The position numbers and the translations under genes were made by a program. A stretch of 64,000 bases of DNA from Gyrodactylus bullatarudis. Taxonomy: Eukaryota > Platyhelminthes > Monogenea > Gyrodactylidea > Gyrodactylidae. Location: assembly GCA_012064415.1 (NCBI GenBank), contig SSNU01000127.1, forward strand, positions 287,036 through 351,035, written 5' to 3'. Of the stretch, positions 12,001 through 21,700 are shown in pieces; the first letter of the stretch is position 1, and each line of letters starts with the position of its first letter. A model generated the notes under the pieces. That model did no database searches. It was given only the letters and a program-made list of their open reading frames with translations, and was not told the origin of the DNA.

Positions 12001-13647
12001 TCTTGATTCAAAAATAATTAACATCTTGGGGGATTATTTTAAACCTTAAAGTCCCACTGAGTTATTTCTATCACATATCATTTTAGCAACTCATTATAAT
12101 TCAGTAAAGGCTCAGAGAATACAGTACTTCGTTTACCACTCATTCGATAGGAAATCTATTAATCTCTTGGAATACGTAAAAATCTCAGTTCTATCTACAT
12201 TTGTTTGGAGAGTCAATATCTATTCGATATCATCTTAAATTTACAATTTACTGTTTAAATTTAAAGTAACAATTCCAATCATTGTCTTACAGAAATAAAA
12301 ATCTTCATAAGTAATTTAAATTTTATAATTAAAAAATAAACCCATTAATAACCTTGTAGCTGTATTAGGAGGAAGCTTAAATAGATCCATCATATTTTAA
12401 TGGAAATCAAAAAAATGTTGCTTTGATAAAAACGTGACTTTTCTCCAACAAGAAAAGTATGAATTCAACTTTAATTATTTAGAGAAAAACCAACCCTCAG
12501 GAAATAATAAGATCAGTAATAAAGGGTGATTGTATAGTCTGGTAGACGCTGGGAATCTTCAATGGTTGTTACATCTTTCCCATGTGTGAATTCAACTGTA
12601 AATAGAGGGGGAAACAAAACAAAACTCACGAGTCAATATGCTCTGAAGGCAATTCTTGAATTTCGGACATTTGCATTCATTGTCTTTGGAACAGGTACAA
12701 GGTAGTTCACTTGGCATAAGGGAATCTTTACTATGGCAGGCTGTCTCTTCTTTATGGTATAAAAGATCAACCTGGCGATTGTCACATAGACTATTCCATT
12801 TTAGTCCTGGACCATGCCAGATGAACTTTGGTCCAAATTCATCTGTCGAGCAAACACAACTCGAACGAATGCCAAAAGATTGTATTCTACCTTCAAAGTA
12901 AGGTCCAACTGTTGTTTTATTTATTGAAAAGGGATCACTATGGTTTATTTGGTCAATATCGGGATTTTCGGTACTGTAAATATTGTCACTACTATGATCA
13001 CTATTGTACATGTTTGATACAACAAGCCTTGAATAAGTGAAGGGTGGCGGATATCCCAAGAATAGCTCATTTCTCATGTTGCCAATGAAGGAATCAGGAC
13101 CTGGAAAGATGATGTTACCACTCGGAAAAGCTTGCTTTCTTGTTTGACTGTCAAAGGAGAATACAACACTTTCCTCTTGCCATTTGTTCGTGTAGAATTT
13201 CAGTTTGATTTTATGCCATCCGTGCCATGGTAGGCTGAATATACCGACCAAATGTTCCAGTTTCAGTCGAACAACTCCATCATGAAGTCTACTAATATTT
13301 AAGACGACATGAGGTCTCTTGAAATAGATGATAAATCCCAAGGAGTTGTCCAAAACTCTAGTTTCGTTATGATTATGGCGAGCAATCGAGGTAGAATTAA
13401 CGCTAATGCCACTTAGTAGAATACCTGATTCTTGCCTTATAAGAACATCGAATTGAAATTCCAAATAACTGTCTTTTTCTGAGTAGTTTGAATTGAGTAC
13501 TGATGCTCGACAGGAAAAGGGTCTTGTGTCTATTTCAGCAAACGCATCAGCATCATCAAAGTAGAGATCTGAATTTTTCTCATCTATACAATTGAAGCTA
13601 GGCAGAAGCAAGTTGTAAATTGTGATTAGGATAAGCAAGTGTCTCAT
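1..13647 (-). CDS. Laminin-G domain protein, neurexin/axotactin-like (partial, runs off left edge)
   Basis: Likely a secreted or cell-surface adhesion-type protein. Exons on the minus strand are 13647-12630, 5031-4771, 1127-367 and probably 87-1. Each listed junction uses a GT donor and AG acceptor, and phases agree at every join (1, 1, 0), giving about 709 residues so far. The start MRHLLILITIYNLLLPSF is a typical signal peptide. A first LamG-like region covers roughly residues 45-290, followed by a cysteine-rich stretch (about 285-335, with CTCSKDNECKCPKFKNC). A second LamG-like region lies at about 430-590 and contains the characteristic WHSVQIDFVNRTLLLDVDG strand pair. The gene lies 309 bp downstream of SPAG6 on the same strand. 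The exact family is uncertain: axotactin, neurexin-like or another LamG protein. Symmetric exons hidden in the 7.6-kb first intron cannot be excluded. Confidence 0.72.
367..1127 (-). CDS. Laminin-G gene, exon 3
   Basis: The acceptor (TTATTCAG) lies just before 1127 and a GTGAGT donor at 366-361. The ORF would otherwise stop at 358. Translation gives a LamG-like domain: KILLLSDL, GLFLNYSTN, WHSVQIDFVNRTLLLDVDG, then a Cys in IIPKCAASR and a second beta-rich stretch. The exon starts by completing an Asn codon with exon 2 and ends on a complete codon. Confidence 0.8.
1380..1830. repeat. Dispersed AT-rich repeat family, copy 1
   Basis: Carries the family words GATCCTGAAAATCAACTTTT, TGATCAAAAAATCGAA, CTCCCAAACGATAAT and GTGGGATTTTGGCGGCAAA. 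These recur, diverged and in both orientations, near 5.6-5.9, 8.5, 33.8, 40.6, 48.3 and 56.0 kb. Noncoding and probably an old transposon-derived family. Boundaries are approximate. Confidence 0.55.
4232..4374. other. tRNA-Leu-like palindromic element
   Basis: Outer arms 4232-4253 and 4353-4374 pair at 19 of 22 positions; two of the mismatches would be G-U pairs in RNA. Inside them GTTAGAAC (4266-4273) pairs exactly with GTTCTAAC (4331-4338). CGTTG/CAACG forms a hairpin at 4274-4288. TCAGG-TTCGAAT-CCTGA (4297-4313) is a classic T-arm with a Pol III B-box (GGTTCGAATCC). The left segment GGTGGCAGATATAGACGC resembles the D-arm of type II (Leu) tRNAs. No normal acceptor stem can be drawn, so it is not a functional tRNA. 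A tRNA-derived SINE or foldback element is likelier. Confidence 0.45.
4771..5031 (-). CDS. Laminin-G gene, exon 2
   Basis: An open 261-nt exon with a pyrimidine-rich acceptor (ends TTTCATAG) just before 5031 and a GTGAGT donor at 4770-4765. It enters and leaves in phase 1, matching exon 1 and exon 3. The peptide is acidic and charged at first (EDVFDTLSESEDKFNVF) and ends CFTNLFLCQE, leading into the second LamG region. The base composition is clearly less AT-rich than the intron around it. Confidence 0.75.
5569..5873. repeat. Foldback repeat of the dispersed AT-rich family
   Basis: Arms of about 66 bp at 5569-5634 and 5807-5873 are inverted copies: CTCAATTTTTATTGATTTGA against TCAAATCAATAAAAATTTTG, and TTTTCAGGATCAAGATTAGA against TCTAATCTTGATCCTGAAAA. 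Family sequence continues to about 6110. It lies in the first intron of the laminin-G gene and has no coding capacity. Confidence 0.7.
8455..8820. repeat. Dispersed AT-rich family, copy 3, with imperfect inverted arms
   Basis: Contains GATGGGAATTTATGATTTTT and AAAAGTTGATTTTTAGGATC, both family words. A diverged inverted pair is visible: TTTGATCAAG...CCCACTTTCA near 8521-8565 against TGAAAGTGGACC...CTTGATCAAA near 8764-8811. Boundaries are approximate. Confidence 0.45.
10485..10955 (+). repeat. Direct-repeat pair flanking a short coding-like island
   Basis: Roughly 90-bp diverged direct repeats lie at about 10485-10572 and 10867-10955; both carry GTCATTAAT, GAGAAAACTG and AATCATTGAAAATTC. Between them is a less AT-rich stretch. 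It includes a 30-codon ORF at 10602-10694, beginning MSQPAKRKRTSAQLLMG, and a 42-codon ORF following it in another frame. No family was recognised. It could be a decayed mobile element or a pseudogene scrap. Confidence 0.35.
12630..13647 (-). CDS. Laminin-G gene, exon 1
   Basis: Holds the start codon, signal peptide, first LamG-like region and cysteine-rich segment. The reading frame continues past 12630 to a stop at 12592, but a GTGAGT donor at 12629-12624 ends the exon in phase 1. The phase fits the acceptor at 5031. The ATG at 13647 is preceded by TTTGCA and is immediately followed by a hydrophobic leader, so this start is preferred. Several N-x-S/T sites suggest glycosylation. Confidence 0.8.
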
Positions 13648-13956
13648 TGCAAATGCCTCATAATCTGTGTGTTATATTATAAAGTTCAGTAAAGGTATAA
13701 AATAATTCGAATAATTATAATTGCAAGAAACAGAGAGAGAAAAAGAGTACTCATTAAAAGAATGCTATCTTCAATTCTATTGGCTGAATTTAAATTCTTA
13801 CATTTGATTGGTTTAAATCTTTTCAATGAATAGAAATCGAAAATAACTGGCATAATTCAAAGAGATCGTAACAAATTTTTATTAGCCAATTTTTTTATCC
13901 ATGATTAGAATTTTATAAATAAAGTGCAAATATTAATTTCGTTTAGTTTTCCTTGT
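13648..13956 (-). promoter_or_regulatory. SPAG6 3' flank and laminin-G gene 5' flank
   Basis: Only 309 bp separate the SPAG6 stop from the laminin-G start codon on the same strand. The region must hold the SPAG6 3' UTR and the core promoter and 5' UTR of the downstream gene, unless that gene has an unseen upstream noncoding exon. No clear minus-strand TATA box was identified. Confidence 0.4.
13878..13883 (-). terminator. Probable poly(A) signal of SPAG6
   Basis: AATAAA on the minus strand, about 75 bp past the SPAG6 stop. The hexamer is common in AT-rich DNA, so support is positional only. Confidence 0.4.
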
Positions 13957-16900
13957 TTAGTTAACTTTTGGCATATTGTAATTTTCAATTTTCCTCATGA
14001 TTACTTCACTATATCCAGGAGAGTAAAAGTTGACAATTTCCTCTGGGTAGCAGTTGTTTATTGCTTGGATATAATTTTCAAAACGATCATTACCATCCCT
14101 TGGAATTTCCTGGATAACTTTCAAGGAGCCAGAAATGACAAATGTCTTTCGTTGTTCTGGGTCATTTGGTAAGACCTTGACGAATTGTTGTAGTAGACTT
14201 AGCAAGATTTCCTTATGAGTACTTACAACGTTGTTGAGCAATATCGGGAACAAGTATTCAAGACATGTGCAAATTTGTACGATTTGTTTTACTGTTGAAG
14301 TTGTCTGAATAATTAAAAAAAAAGATTACCAAAAAGAGTTTGAGGGATTCTGGAACCAAAAATCAGACGTAGAGTTTAAAGAATTGTGAAATGCCATGGT
14401 CTATTCGATGGTATATAACGTAAATTCATACCCTCACACAATTCCATGTATTTCACTCTGAATCTCAAGTTTAAATTCTCAACATTGAAGCATAGAAAGG
14501 GTAACTAAGTCGTATGAAAAGTACAGTCGTGGACTGAGCCATTCCGACGAAAATAAAGCGGAAAAGTATTTTGCAAGAAATCCATTGGTGGAATTATTTT
14601 GTTAAAAAATTAATGTTTAGGGCCGCAAAATTTTCATGGGTCAAAATTGATGACTTTAGAGGTTAATATTAACTTTATTTCTTGCTCCAGAGAGAAGAAA
14701 ATAGGTTCATCAGAGCCTATGAAGTGCGTTCTTTCTTTTGGAAAAAAAATATTCTACGAAACCCTTCTCTCAGAAGTCGTTTTTCGCACATTTTCCTTTA
14801 AAGTAGTGTTGTAGCCATGTAGTGTAGCCATATTTCACTATATAAGAACACTGTAACTACAGTAAAAGTTCTAACGATCGTATATGAATTTAATCTTCTC
14901 ATAAAAAAGCCACGATGAAGTTTATTCACTCATTTAATTTTTTTACGCACCATAATTATCCTCAATTAACTTGTTGAATAAAGATAACATGTAAGGAGGG
15001 TCTAGACCGGGTCAAATTAGTAGAATAGACTGTTTTCGTTCACGATAAAAATCTATTGTGATCTTTTCAATCAACTCATTTCATTTTCCAATCGAATTTG
15101 GAATTAACCAAACTTCAAATAGGCCAAACTTTCTTATTTTTTGAGATAGAAGGCTAATTTTTTTTCAAAATATATCTTAGATTCTGAATTTTCCGAATAA
15201 ATCCTAAAGCACTTTTTAAATTTTATATTTTTATCTAAAAACCAATTAATTTTATCTATCTTTCATCGTCCCCCGAAAGTTATTTTTCAATAAAGGATTC
15301 AATTTTGTCACATGAATATTTGTGAAAAATTATTGGAGAGATAAATTTTCGGCCTATTTGAAGTTTAATTAATTCCAAATTCGATTGGAAAATGAAATGA
15401 GTTGATTGAAAAAATCAGAGAAAAATCACTATCAATTCTTATCGTCAACAAAAACATAGTTTACCTTACTAATTAGACCCTTTCTTGCTAATTTCTAGTA
15501 ACCTATACTTCAGTGTTGAGACTCTGAGTGAAATACATGGATGTGTGTGAGGGTGTGAATTCACGTTATATACCATCGAATAGACCAAAGTATTCCACTT
15601 GTTCCCAGTTTTGATGTATGAGAAATCGCACACCCCAATTTTCCTATGAAAAATATTTTTCTCAATATAGATCTACTCAATAGTAGAAAAAGTATTTCAA
15701 AAAAGATAATTTTTTATTTTTTTGTCTAAATTTAAAGAGAATTCATTCTTGATTCTATCAGTACCACTAAGCCCTATTGAATTCGTCCCCTGAGTAGAAA
15801 AAGCAATGTTTCATGTTAAATTGGTAAAAGTTCAATTATAATTATTATGGGTTACAATTTGTCAAAAATTCTCCATGTTAGCTTCATGATTACACCTTTA
15901 TGTCTAATTAAAAATTATAATTATCATGATCATTGACGAATTTTATCAAAAGTCGTTTCAGTGTCTTGATGAAAAAAATCTATTTGTATTGGAGTGTATC
16001 ATTTCTCATACACCAAAACTGGGGCACAACTGTATACTTTAAACTCTACGTCTGATTTTTGGTTCCACAACTCCTCAAACTCTTTTGATTATCTCTATTT
16101 TTCTAGGACCTCCTAATTAAGCCTTCAGATAAATTTTGATTGTTTGAAATTAAAGGGGTCATGATGACCAAAAATATGCCTTTTCTATGCCTGAATATTA
16201 AAAAATATCTACTTTCTTTTAGTTTGTATTATTTGGTAATTGATTGGGTCAATATGCTTTATCCATTCAAGGATCATTTGACATATTTTAGAGACAAGAG
16301 AACCTATTTAGAACGTTTAAATCATATTTTTACATATTTATACAGAAATGTCTCAGAAAAAGACTTATTCATCGAATAATATTATTATGAATGAGTAATT
16401 CACGTTGTTTATCAAAAACGTCCGAGTATCCCCTGGCCTATGTGAGCTTTTTCACTTTTCTCTCCACTGTTGCTATTTATTGGAGAGTTTTGGTGTTTTT
16501 TCAGCTTACACATTATTATAATTTTATTCATCTTTTACTATTTCTTTCATTATTTGTAAATTATAATCTTGAATGAATCTTTTAACTTTTATCATTTTTA
16601 AAGCAATGCTACTGCTGATGCTTTAAGAAATACGTTTATGGTTTTTAAATATATACATTTCCAAATTAAGAATAATATTAAAGCTTAAGCTCTGATCCCA
16701 GGTATAATATATGAGAAAATTGATCATTTAGAAATTTTATAAATTTCAATTGAAACTATGAAAATTTAAACAAAAAAAGTACTAAGCGTTTTGGATAAAT
16801 TTTATCATTAAAATACAAATGATTCCTATTAGGAACACTACTAATGAACACCAATGAAGCGGATCTGACTTCTTAAAAATCAATAGGAAAATAGTTTTTT

Positions 16901-18676
16901 CCGTGATGGAATCTGTAATCTTCAACAAACATTAGTAAAAGTAAATTTAATCGGAATAAAACCAATCTTTTTCCAAAGCCTCTTCCAGTCATTTTGAATG
17001 GTTTTTCAGATCTGGACCAGTAAGAATGCTAAGGTAAAATTGAAGAGAGTCTCATCTCAGTACCAAAACGTCTGGAAGAGGCTTTGGTAAAAGGTTCGTT
17101 TTATTCTGATTAAATCTACTTTTACTAATAATTTTTTTCGAACCAATGAAACTAAAAAGCTATCTGTCGACAAAATAAATTTTTTTAAATCCAAGAACGC
17201 AGGTGAAATTTAAACTTTTTTCTTGAATCCTACCACTTTTTACTTCACTCACCAAGAAAGTAAATATAGAGAGATAAAAAGATTAACCTTCTGCTCTTTG
17301 GAAAAATTTAAAAAGTTAACTAATAAATATTCCTGGTACCTACTTGCATGACAAGACTTTCTGATTTTGCTTCATTTTGAACAACTAGAAGAATGTTTAG
17401 GAAATCTTCTTTGGCAATGATCAAGGCTAACTCCTCAGAATGATATGCAATTTGTTCTAATGTTAGGACGCATTGTTCCAGAACATTTTCACATTTCTCA
17501 TGCCTGAGAATACTCTTTATAGCACCAAGACTCTGAAAAGAACTCGAGTTATTTTTTGTAAATAAATATTTCTAAGCTACTTTTAAGTAATTACATTTTG
17601 TTCGATTGTAATTTTTGCCAATTCCTTGTTGTGACTTGCAATGTTGCCTATCGCAATGATTGCATGCAACCGTCCAGGATCTTTTGAGTCAGTCTTCTCC
17701 AAGTACTCAACCAGATAGCTTATTCCATTTTCTCGAGATATCTCCTCTGCAATGACTTCACTGAATTTTCCCAGCTCCTTCAAGAGTTCAGCAGAAGAAC
17801 GTTGAACTGCTTCATCTGTGGATCTCAGAAAGCTCAATGAATCATAAATTATGTCAATATTTGCCACAGATTCTGATGTATCATAGGAATGCTTCGCAAC
17901 TTGAGTTAAGAGATGAATATAATTTCTCTAGAAATATTAATTTGATTTTTACTAAAAACCTTTGTTTACCTTGACTTTCTTTTCTTTCCCACTAATGAGC
18001 TTTTTGGTAATTTTCAAGCCATCATTTTCCACGATAATTTTTGCCAAATTTTCTGAATGAGACGCAATCTCTGCCAAAGCAAAGGCAGCTGCAGATCGGA
18101 GAGAATGATCTGCCTCTTGTAGAGATGCCAATAGAACTTGAATCACACCAAACTCAGACATTTTATTGGCTAAATTGACATGTTGTTTTGCTATCTGAGC
18201 AATAGCATATGCAGCTGCCTCTTTGACGCTTGGATCAAACTCTTCAAATACCATAATTAAAGCTGGAATAACTCCTTGATTTACCATTTGATTAGCCAAA
18301 TCAAAGTTGTACTTAGCGAGAGCTCGAAAAACATTTGCCGTCAGTTTTTTCATATGTTTCTAGTGCAAAATGAAATATCAGAAATTACACTTGGTTCTTT
18401 CGATGGAAACAAAAGACAGGAGAGAATATCTTGCTCAACTATTTCATTGGCTACTTTTGCGTTTGAATTTGCCAACTGGTATAGCGCTGAGCAAGCTGTA
18501 TGTCTAACAGAGTTGACAGGATCATTTAGCAGAGGCTTAATAAGATCTAGAACTCCTATATTCATCAAGGATTCTACATGAATTGATCTTCCTGAAAATT
18601 CTAATACATTTTGTATGAATTGGTGACGAGATTTTTGATAATTGTCGAATATATTACTCATTAGTTTTTGAGACAT
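13957..18676 (-). CDS. SPAG6: Sperm-associated antigen 6 (PF16 homologue), armadillo-repeat axonemal protein
   Basis: SPAG6/PF16 is a central-pair protein of motile cilia and flagella, built of armadillo repeats. Exons on the minus strand are 18676-18389, 18359-17970, 17927-17595, 17532-17344 and 14304-13957; all junctions are phase 0 and GT-AG. The product is about 515 residues, close to the family's usual ~510. Evidence includes the N-terminal MSQ...QKSRHQFIQNV, repeated ARM helices such as FDPSVKEAAAYAIAQIAKQH and ALAEIASHSENLAKIIVEND, and the diagnostic C-terminus with NNCYPEEIVNFYSPGYSEV. Introns are 29, 42, 62 and 3,039 nt. The long last intron contains nested inverted repeats. The gene starts 102 bp from the divergent SLC36-like gene. 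In copepods or insects expression would be expected in testis or ciliated sensory cells (inference). Confidence 0.93.
14321..16098. mobile_element. Composite inverted-repeat (foldback) element in SPAG6 intron 4
   Basis: The outer arms are inverted copies. GAGTTTGAGG...GGAACCAAAAATCAGACGTA at 14335-14372 matches the complement of 16041-16086. TATTCGATGGTATATAACGT at 14402-14421 matches the complement of 15563-15582. The inner arms pair too: TCATTTCATTTTCCAATCGA near 15077-15096 against its complement near 15380-15400. The left arm appears interrupted at about 14515-15000 and the right arm at 15600-16028. There is no transposase, so it is a nonautonomous element. Its left end lies within about 20 bp of the exon 5 acceptor. 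Confidence 0.7.
15600..16028. mobile_element. Nested MITE with ~37-bp terminal inverted repeats
   Basis: The left end TGTTCCCAGTTTTG and following bases, including TGTATGAGAAAT, match the reverse complement of the right end (TGTGCCCCAGTTTTGG, TGTATGAGAAAT). The element is 429 bp, AT-rich and noncoding. ACT occurs on both sides (15597-15599 and 16029-16031), consistent with a 3-bp target duplication as in PIF/Harbinger-type elements. It interrupts the right arm of the larger foldback, so it inserted later. Confidence 0.7.
16931..17129. repeat. 58-bp-arm hairpin element in SPAG6 intron 4
   Basis: Arms 16931-16988 and 17072-17129 are inverted copies matching at 53 of 58 positions. Outer ends read ATTAGTAAAAGTA and TACTTTTACTAAT, inner ends AGCCTCTTCCAG and CTGGAAGAGGCT. 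The loop is 83 nt. It would form a strong hairpin in the SPAG6 pre-mRNA. Probably a small foldback element. Confidence 0.75.
18360..18388 (-). other. SPAG6: 29-nt intron 1 of SPAG6
   Basis: Begins GTAATTTCTG and ends TTTGCACTAG on the minus strand. Removing exactly these 29 nt joins SKEPS to KHMKKLTANVF in phase 0 with no gap relative to the usual spacing of the family. Reading through gives a stop eleven codons later. The alternative is a frameshift, but the GT/AG ends and pyrimidine tract favour splicing. Confidence 0.65.
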
Positions 18677-18778
18677 TTTTGTAAATGTGTACTAAAAACG
18701 TTAGGTTGACATTGATTTAAAGAAAACTAGGAAAAATAAAATCCTAATGTTTGTTTATAATGAATTAATTTTCGAATC
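18677..18778. promoter_or_regulatory. Shared divergent promoter region of SPAG6 and SLC36-like gene
   Basis: Only 102 bp separate the two start codons. It is highly AT-rich with no obvious CCAAT box, and contains TTTATAAT at 18755-18762 about 17 bp before the transporter ATG. Either the genes share a compact bidirectional promoter or one has an upstream noncoding exon. Confidence 0.5.
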
Positions 18779-21700
18779 ATGTTTGGGGATTCGACGACAA
18801 ATATCGTAGAATCTGAGCAATCTGAAATCTCTGAAGATGAAGTAATAATTAAAGAAGTTAAATCTTCGCATCTCTCTGAAGGATCATCCCTTGTGAACTT
18901 GATCAAGTCAAATATTGGAACTGGAATGCTCTCTATGCCAATCGTTTTCATGTACACTGGCATTTGGGTAATTGATTTTGTAATTCAAGATTTCTTAACT
19001 AGTTGGGGATATTTTTGATTCTGGTTGCTGGGATTATAGCCACATATGCGATGTATTTGTTGCTCAAAACAACCGAAGAATGTTGTCTTGAAAACAATTT
19101 AAACAGATCTAAAATTGATTACACAGATGCAGTGTTCTATGTTCTCAAATATGGACCTCCTAGACTGGAAAAATATAAAGGGAAGATAAAGCATATCGTA
19201 AATGGTTTTCTTATTATTACACAATTGGGATTTTGCTGTGTGTACATAGTCTTTCTCTCAAATAATATTATGAAGGTAAAAAGGAATAAATTCATAAATT
19301 CTTCTCTTCCTCCAGATGATTGAATACTACTCACCTGAATTAAATTCGAGTATTTACCTCATAGGATTTGTTGTTGCAGTCGTTCTCTGTCCCTTATCTT
19401 TGGTTTCCAACATGAAAGTATTCGCCGTCATCTCAGCTCTGGCCAATTTAACCACTCTTATCGGTATGGGTCTGATCTTTGTCTACTTTTTCACAATGGG
19501 TTTTCTTGACTGGACCCAACTACAAAAACCTATGGGGTTCAAAGAAATCCTAATCGGTTTCAGTATAATGGTTTTCGCTTTCGAAGGAATTAGCCTAGTC
19601 TTGCCAATCTCTGGAAAAATGAAAAATCCTAAAGATTTTAGTCATAAAGATGGAGTCCTGGTGACAGGAATGACTGTCGTTGTATTGTCTAACTGCATCC
19701 TTGGCTTCTTTGGATATTTACACTTTGGAAAAGAAACGCCTGGAAGTATAACTTATTCTATACCAGAAACCCCGATGTTAGTTATCTTTAATTCTAATGC
19801 TTATTTATTATTCCATCAGATTATTCGGATTCATAAAGCCCTTATTCATATTTTCAATATTCATAACTTATATGCTACAGTTCTTTGTGCCAGCTGAAAT
19901 ATTCAGCCGGCTGGCTCTCAAGATTCGCTTTTTCCGCGAAGCTTCACCCCAGAGACAAGGCTATTACTTGATACTCATGCGAATTCTCCTTGTTCTTATG
20001 ACTTGTAAGTATTTCCTCTCATTATTTTCATTTTAAACAAGTTACTTGAATAAGTTAAACAGATTCATGAGACACTATATTTGCTCGCATTTCCTTTGTG
20101 AGCATATAAAATAATTTCTTTTCAATGGCTCAATTAGAAGCTTAAAAATTATCTCTTATCATTTCTGCCCAGTCCAAAGATCTTGCTTGTAACAAAATTA
20201 ATCGATCAAATAGATGCAAAATTGATTAAAATAGTAGATACAAACTAATCAAATTCATGCTCTAATCTTTCTTTATACTTTTTGTATTCATATTAATTAC
20301 AATAATTATTGATTACAACTTGTGACTCATTCATCCAAAATGACCTCCTACTACAAAAGTAATGTCTATCCTCAACTTTGTTTTGCCGGCCCTTGAAGTT
20401 TTTTTCAGAGGTCTGTTTTTTTAAAGAGTACGACTTCTTCCAGCAAGACCCTACACTGAAAAAAATTAGGCTAAATAAGATGATAAATTTGATTATCAGT
20501 TGCAAAAATAAATAAATTCTAAGCATAATTTCTTTCATTGAAAAAGTATATAACAATCTATCCGTCTCTTAATGCTGATCCCGAATATACAAGTTTCCCT
20601 TTTGTTGGACAACTCTGTCAAAAGTTATGAGCTTTCAAAGTTAGGAATAGCTAATTATCTATCATCTTGTATTGACTATAACGTTGTCTAAAATGAAAAG
20701 GAAGAGATGGGTGTAGTATTTCTTAAAAAATAAGGATAATAAAAGTTTTAGTGATTTTTATAATTAGGACCTCAAAAAGTCATAAAAGTTATATTTTGTT
20801 CTGGGAATCTACAGATTTTAAAACCGTTAAAATCTTGATAGGGTTCAAAATTATAAAGTCATATTTCAGATCATAAACGCTTTTTTATCAATCGTCATTC
20901 ATCAAAGACCGGTTGTTACAAACAAGGGAATTTATATTCTTATATCTGATTGGTTGTTAGATTTACAATACAAGACGTTTTCAAATTCAATATATCAAAA
21001 TGGTCAAGCGTGATATTCCCCATGTTAGAAAGAGTTTTCTGATAAATTCACTTATGGAAAACTTTGGTATAAGTTCTGAGCTCACGTAATATTTCGAATA
21101 AATGTCGTGTTCTTCTTCTGGGACGAGACTTGAAAAAAAGATACTTGAAATCTGATTTTTTTAAATCTTTTGATTGGACACACAAGGTTCTCAACTTGAA
21201 TAAATCAATTCTAACCAACTACTATTTCCAATATTTATGTCTGTCTTATAACCATTAACAACCTCGTTTAGTTTAATCTCATCATATTTTATTCTACTGA
21301 AAAACTAGTATTTAAAAATCAAAATTAAACCAAACTTTCTGGCTTATTTAATACAATTTAAATTATAAAAATTTAAGACCATTTTTGAGATGAAATTTTA
21401 ACCCAAATATTCTATTCAAAAAATTTTGAAAATAAATGAATTTCAATCAGCAAAACAATTCTGTAATTTGTCGTAAAATTAAAAGAATCAGAAGACTTCA
21501 AGAGAGGAGTTTCAAACAAAACTTTAAATAATGAGCTTAAATAGAGCTTCCCATGTTTCTATGTTGGCATGGTATTTTAAGCCAATTATTTTTAAACACC
21601 AGGCTATTCTGTATTACAGAATCTAGATATGTTCTAGTGTAGCGTATAAATAAATATATTTTCGTTCGGCTCTTCACTCAAAACAAAGGTTAGAGAAAAA

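Larger units (their letters stand above)
5032..12629 (-). other. Large first intron of laminin-G gene
   Basis: About 7.6 kb, mostly featureless AT-rich DNA. It holds foldback repeat copies (5569-5873 and about 8455-8820) and a coding-like island flanked by ~90-bp direct repeats (10485-10955). No exon of the host gene was recognised inside it. Confidence 0.55.

Noticed and set aside
12656..13040. Plus-strand ORFs of 70-81 codons
   Set aside because: Antisense shadows of laminin-G exon 1.
18276..18581. Plus-strand 101-codon ORF
   Set aside because: Antisense to SPAG6 exons 1-2.
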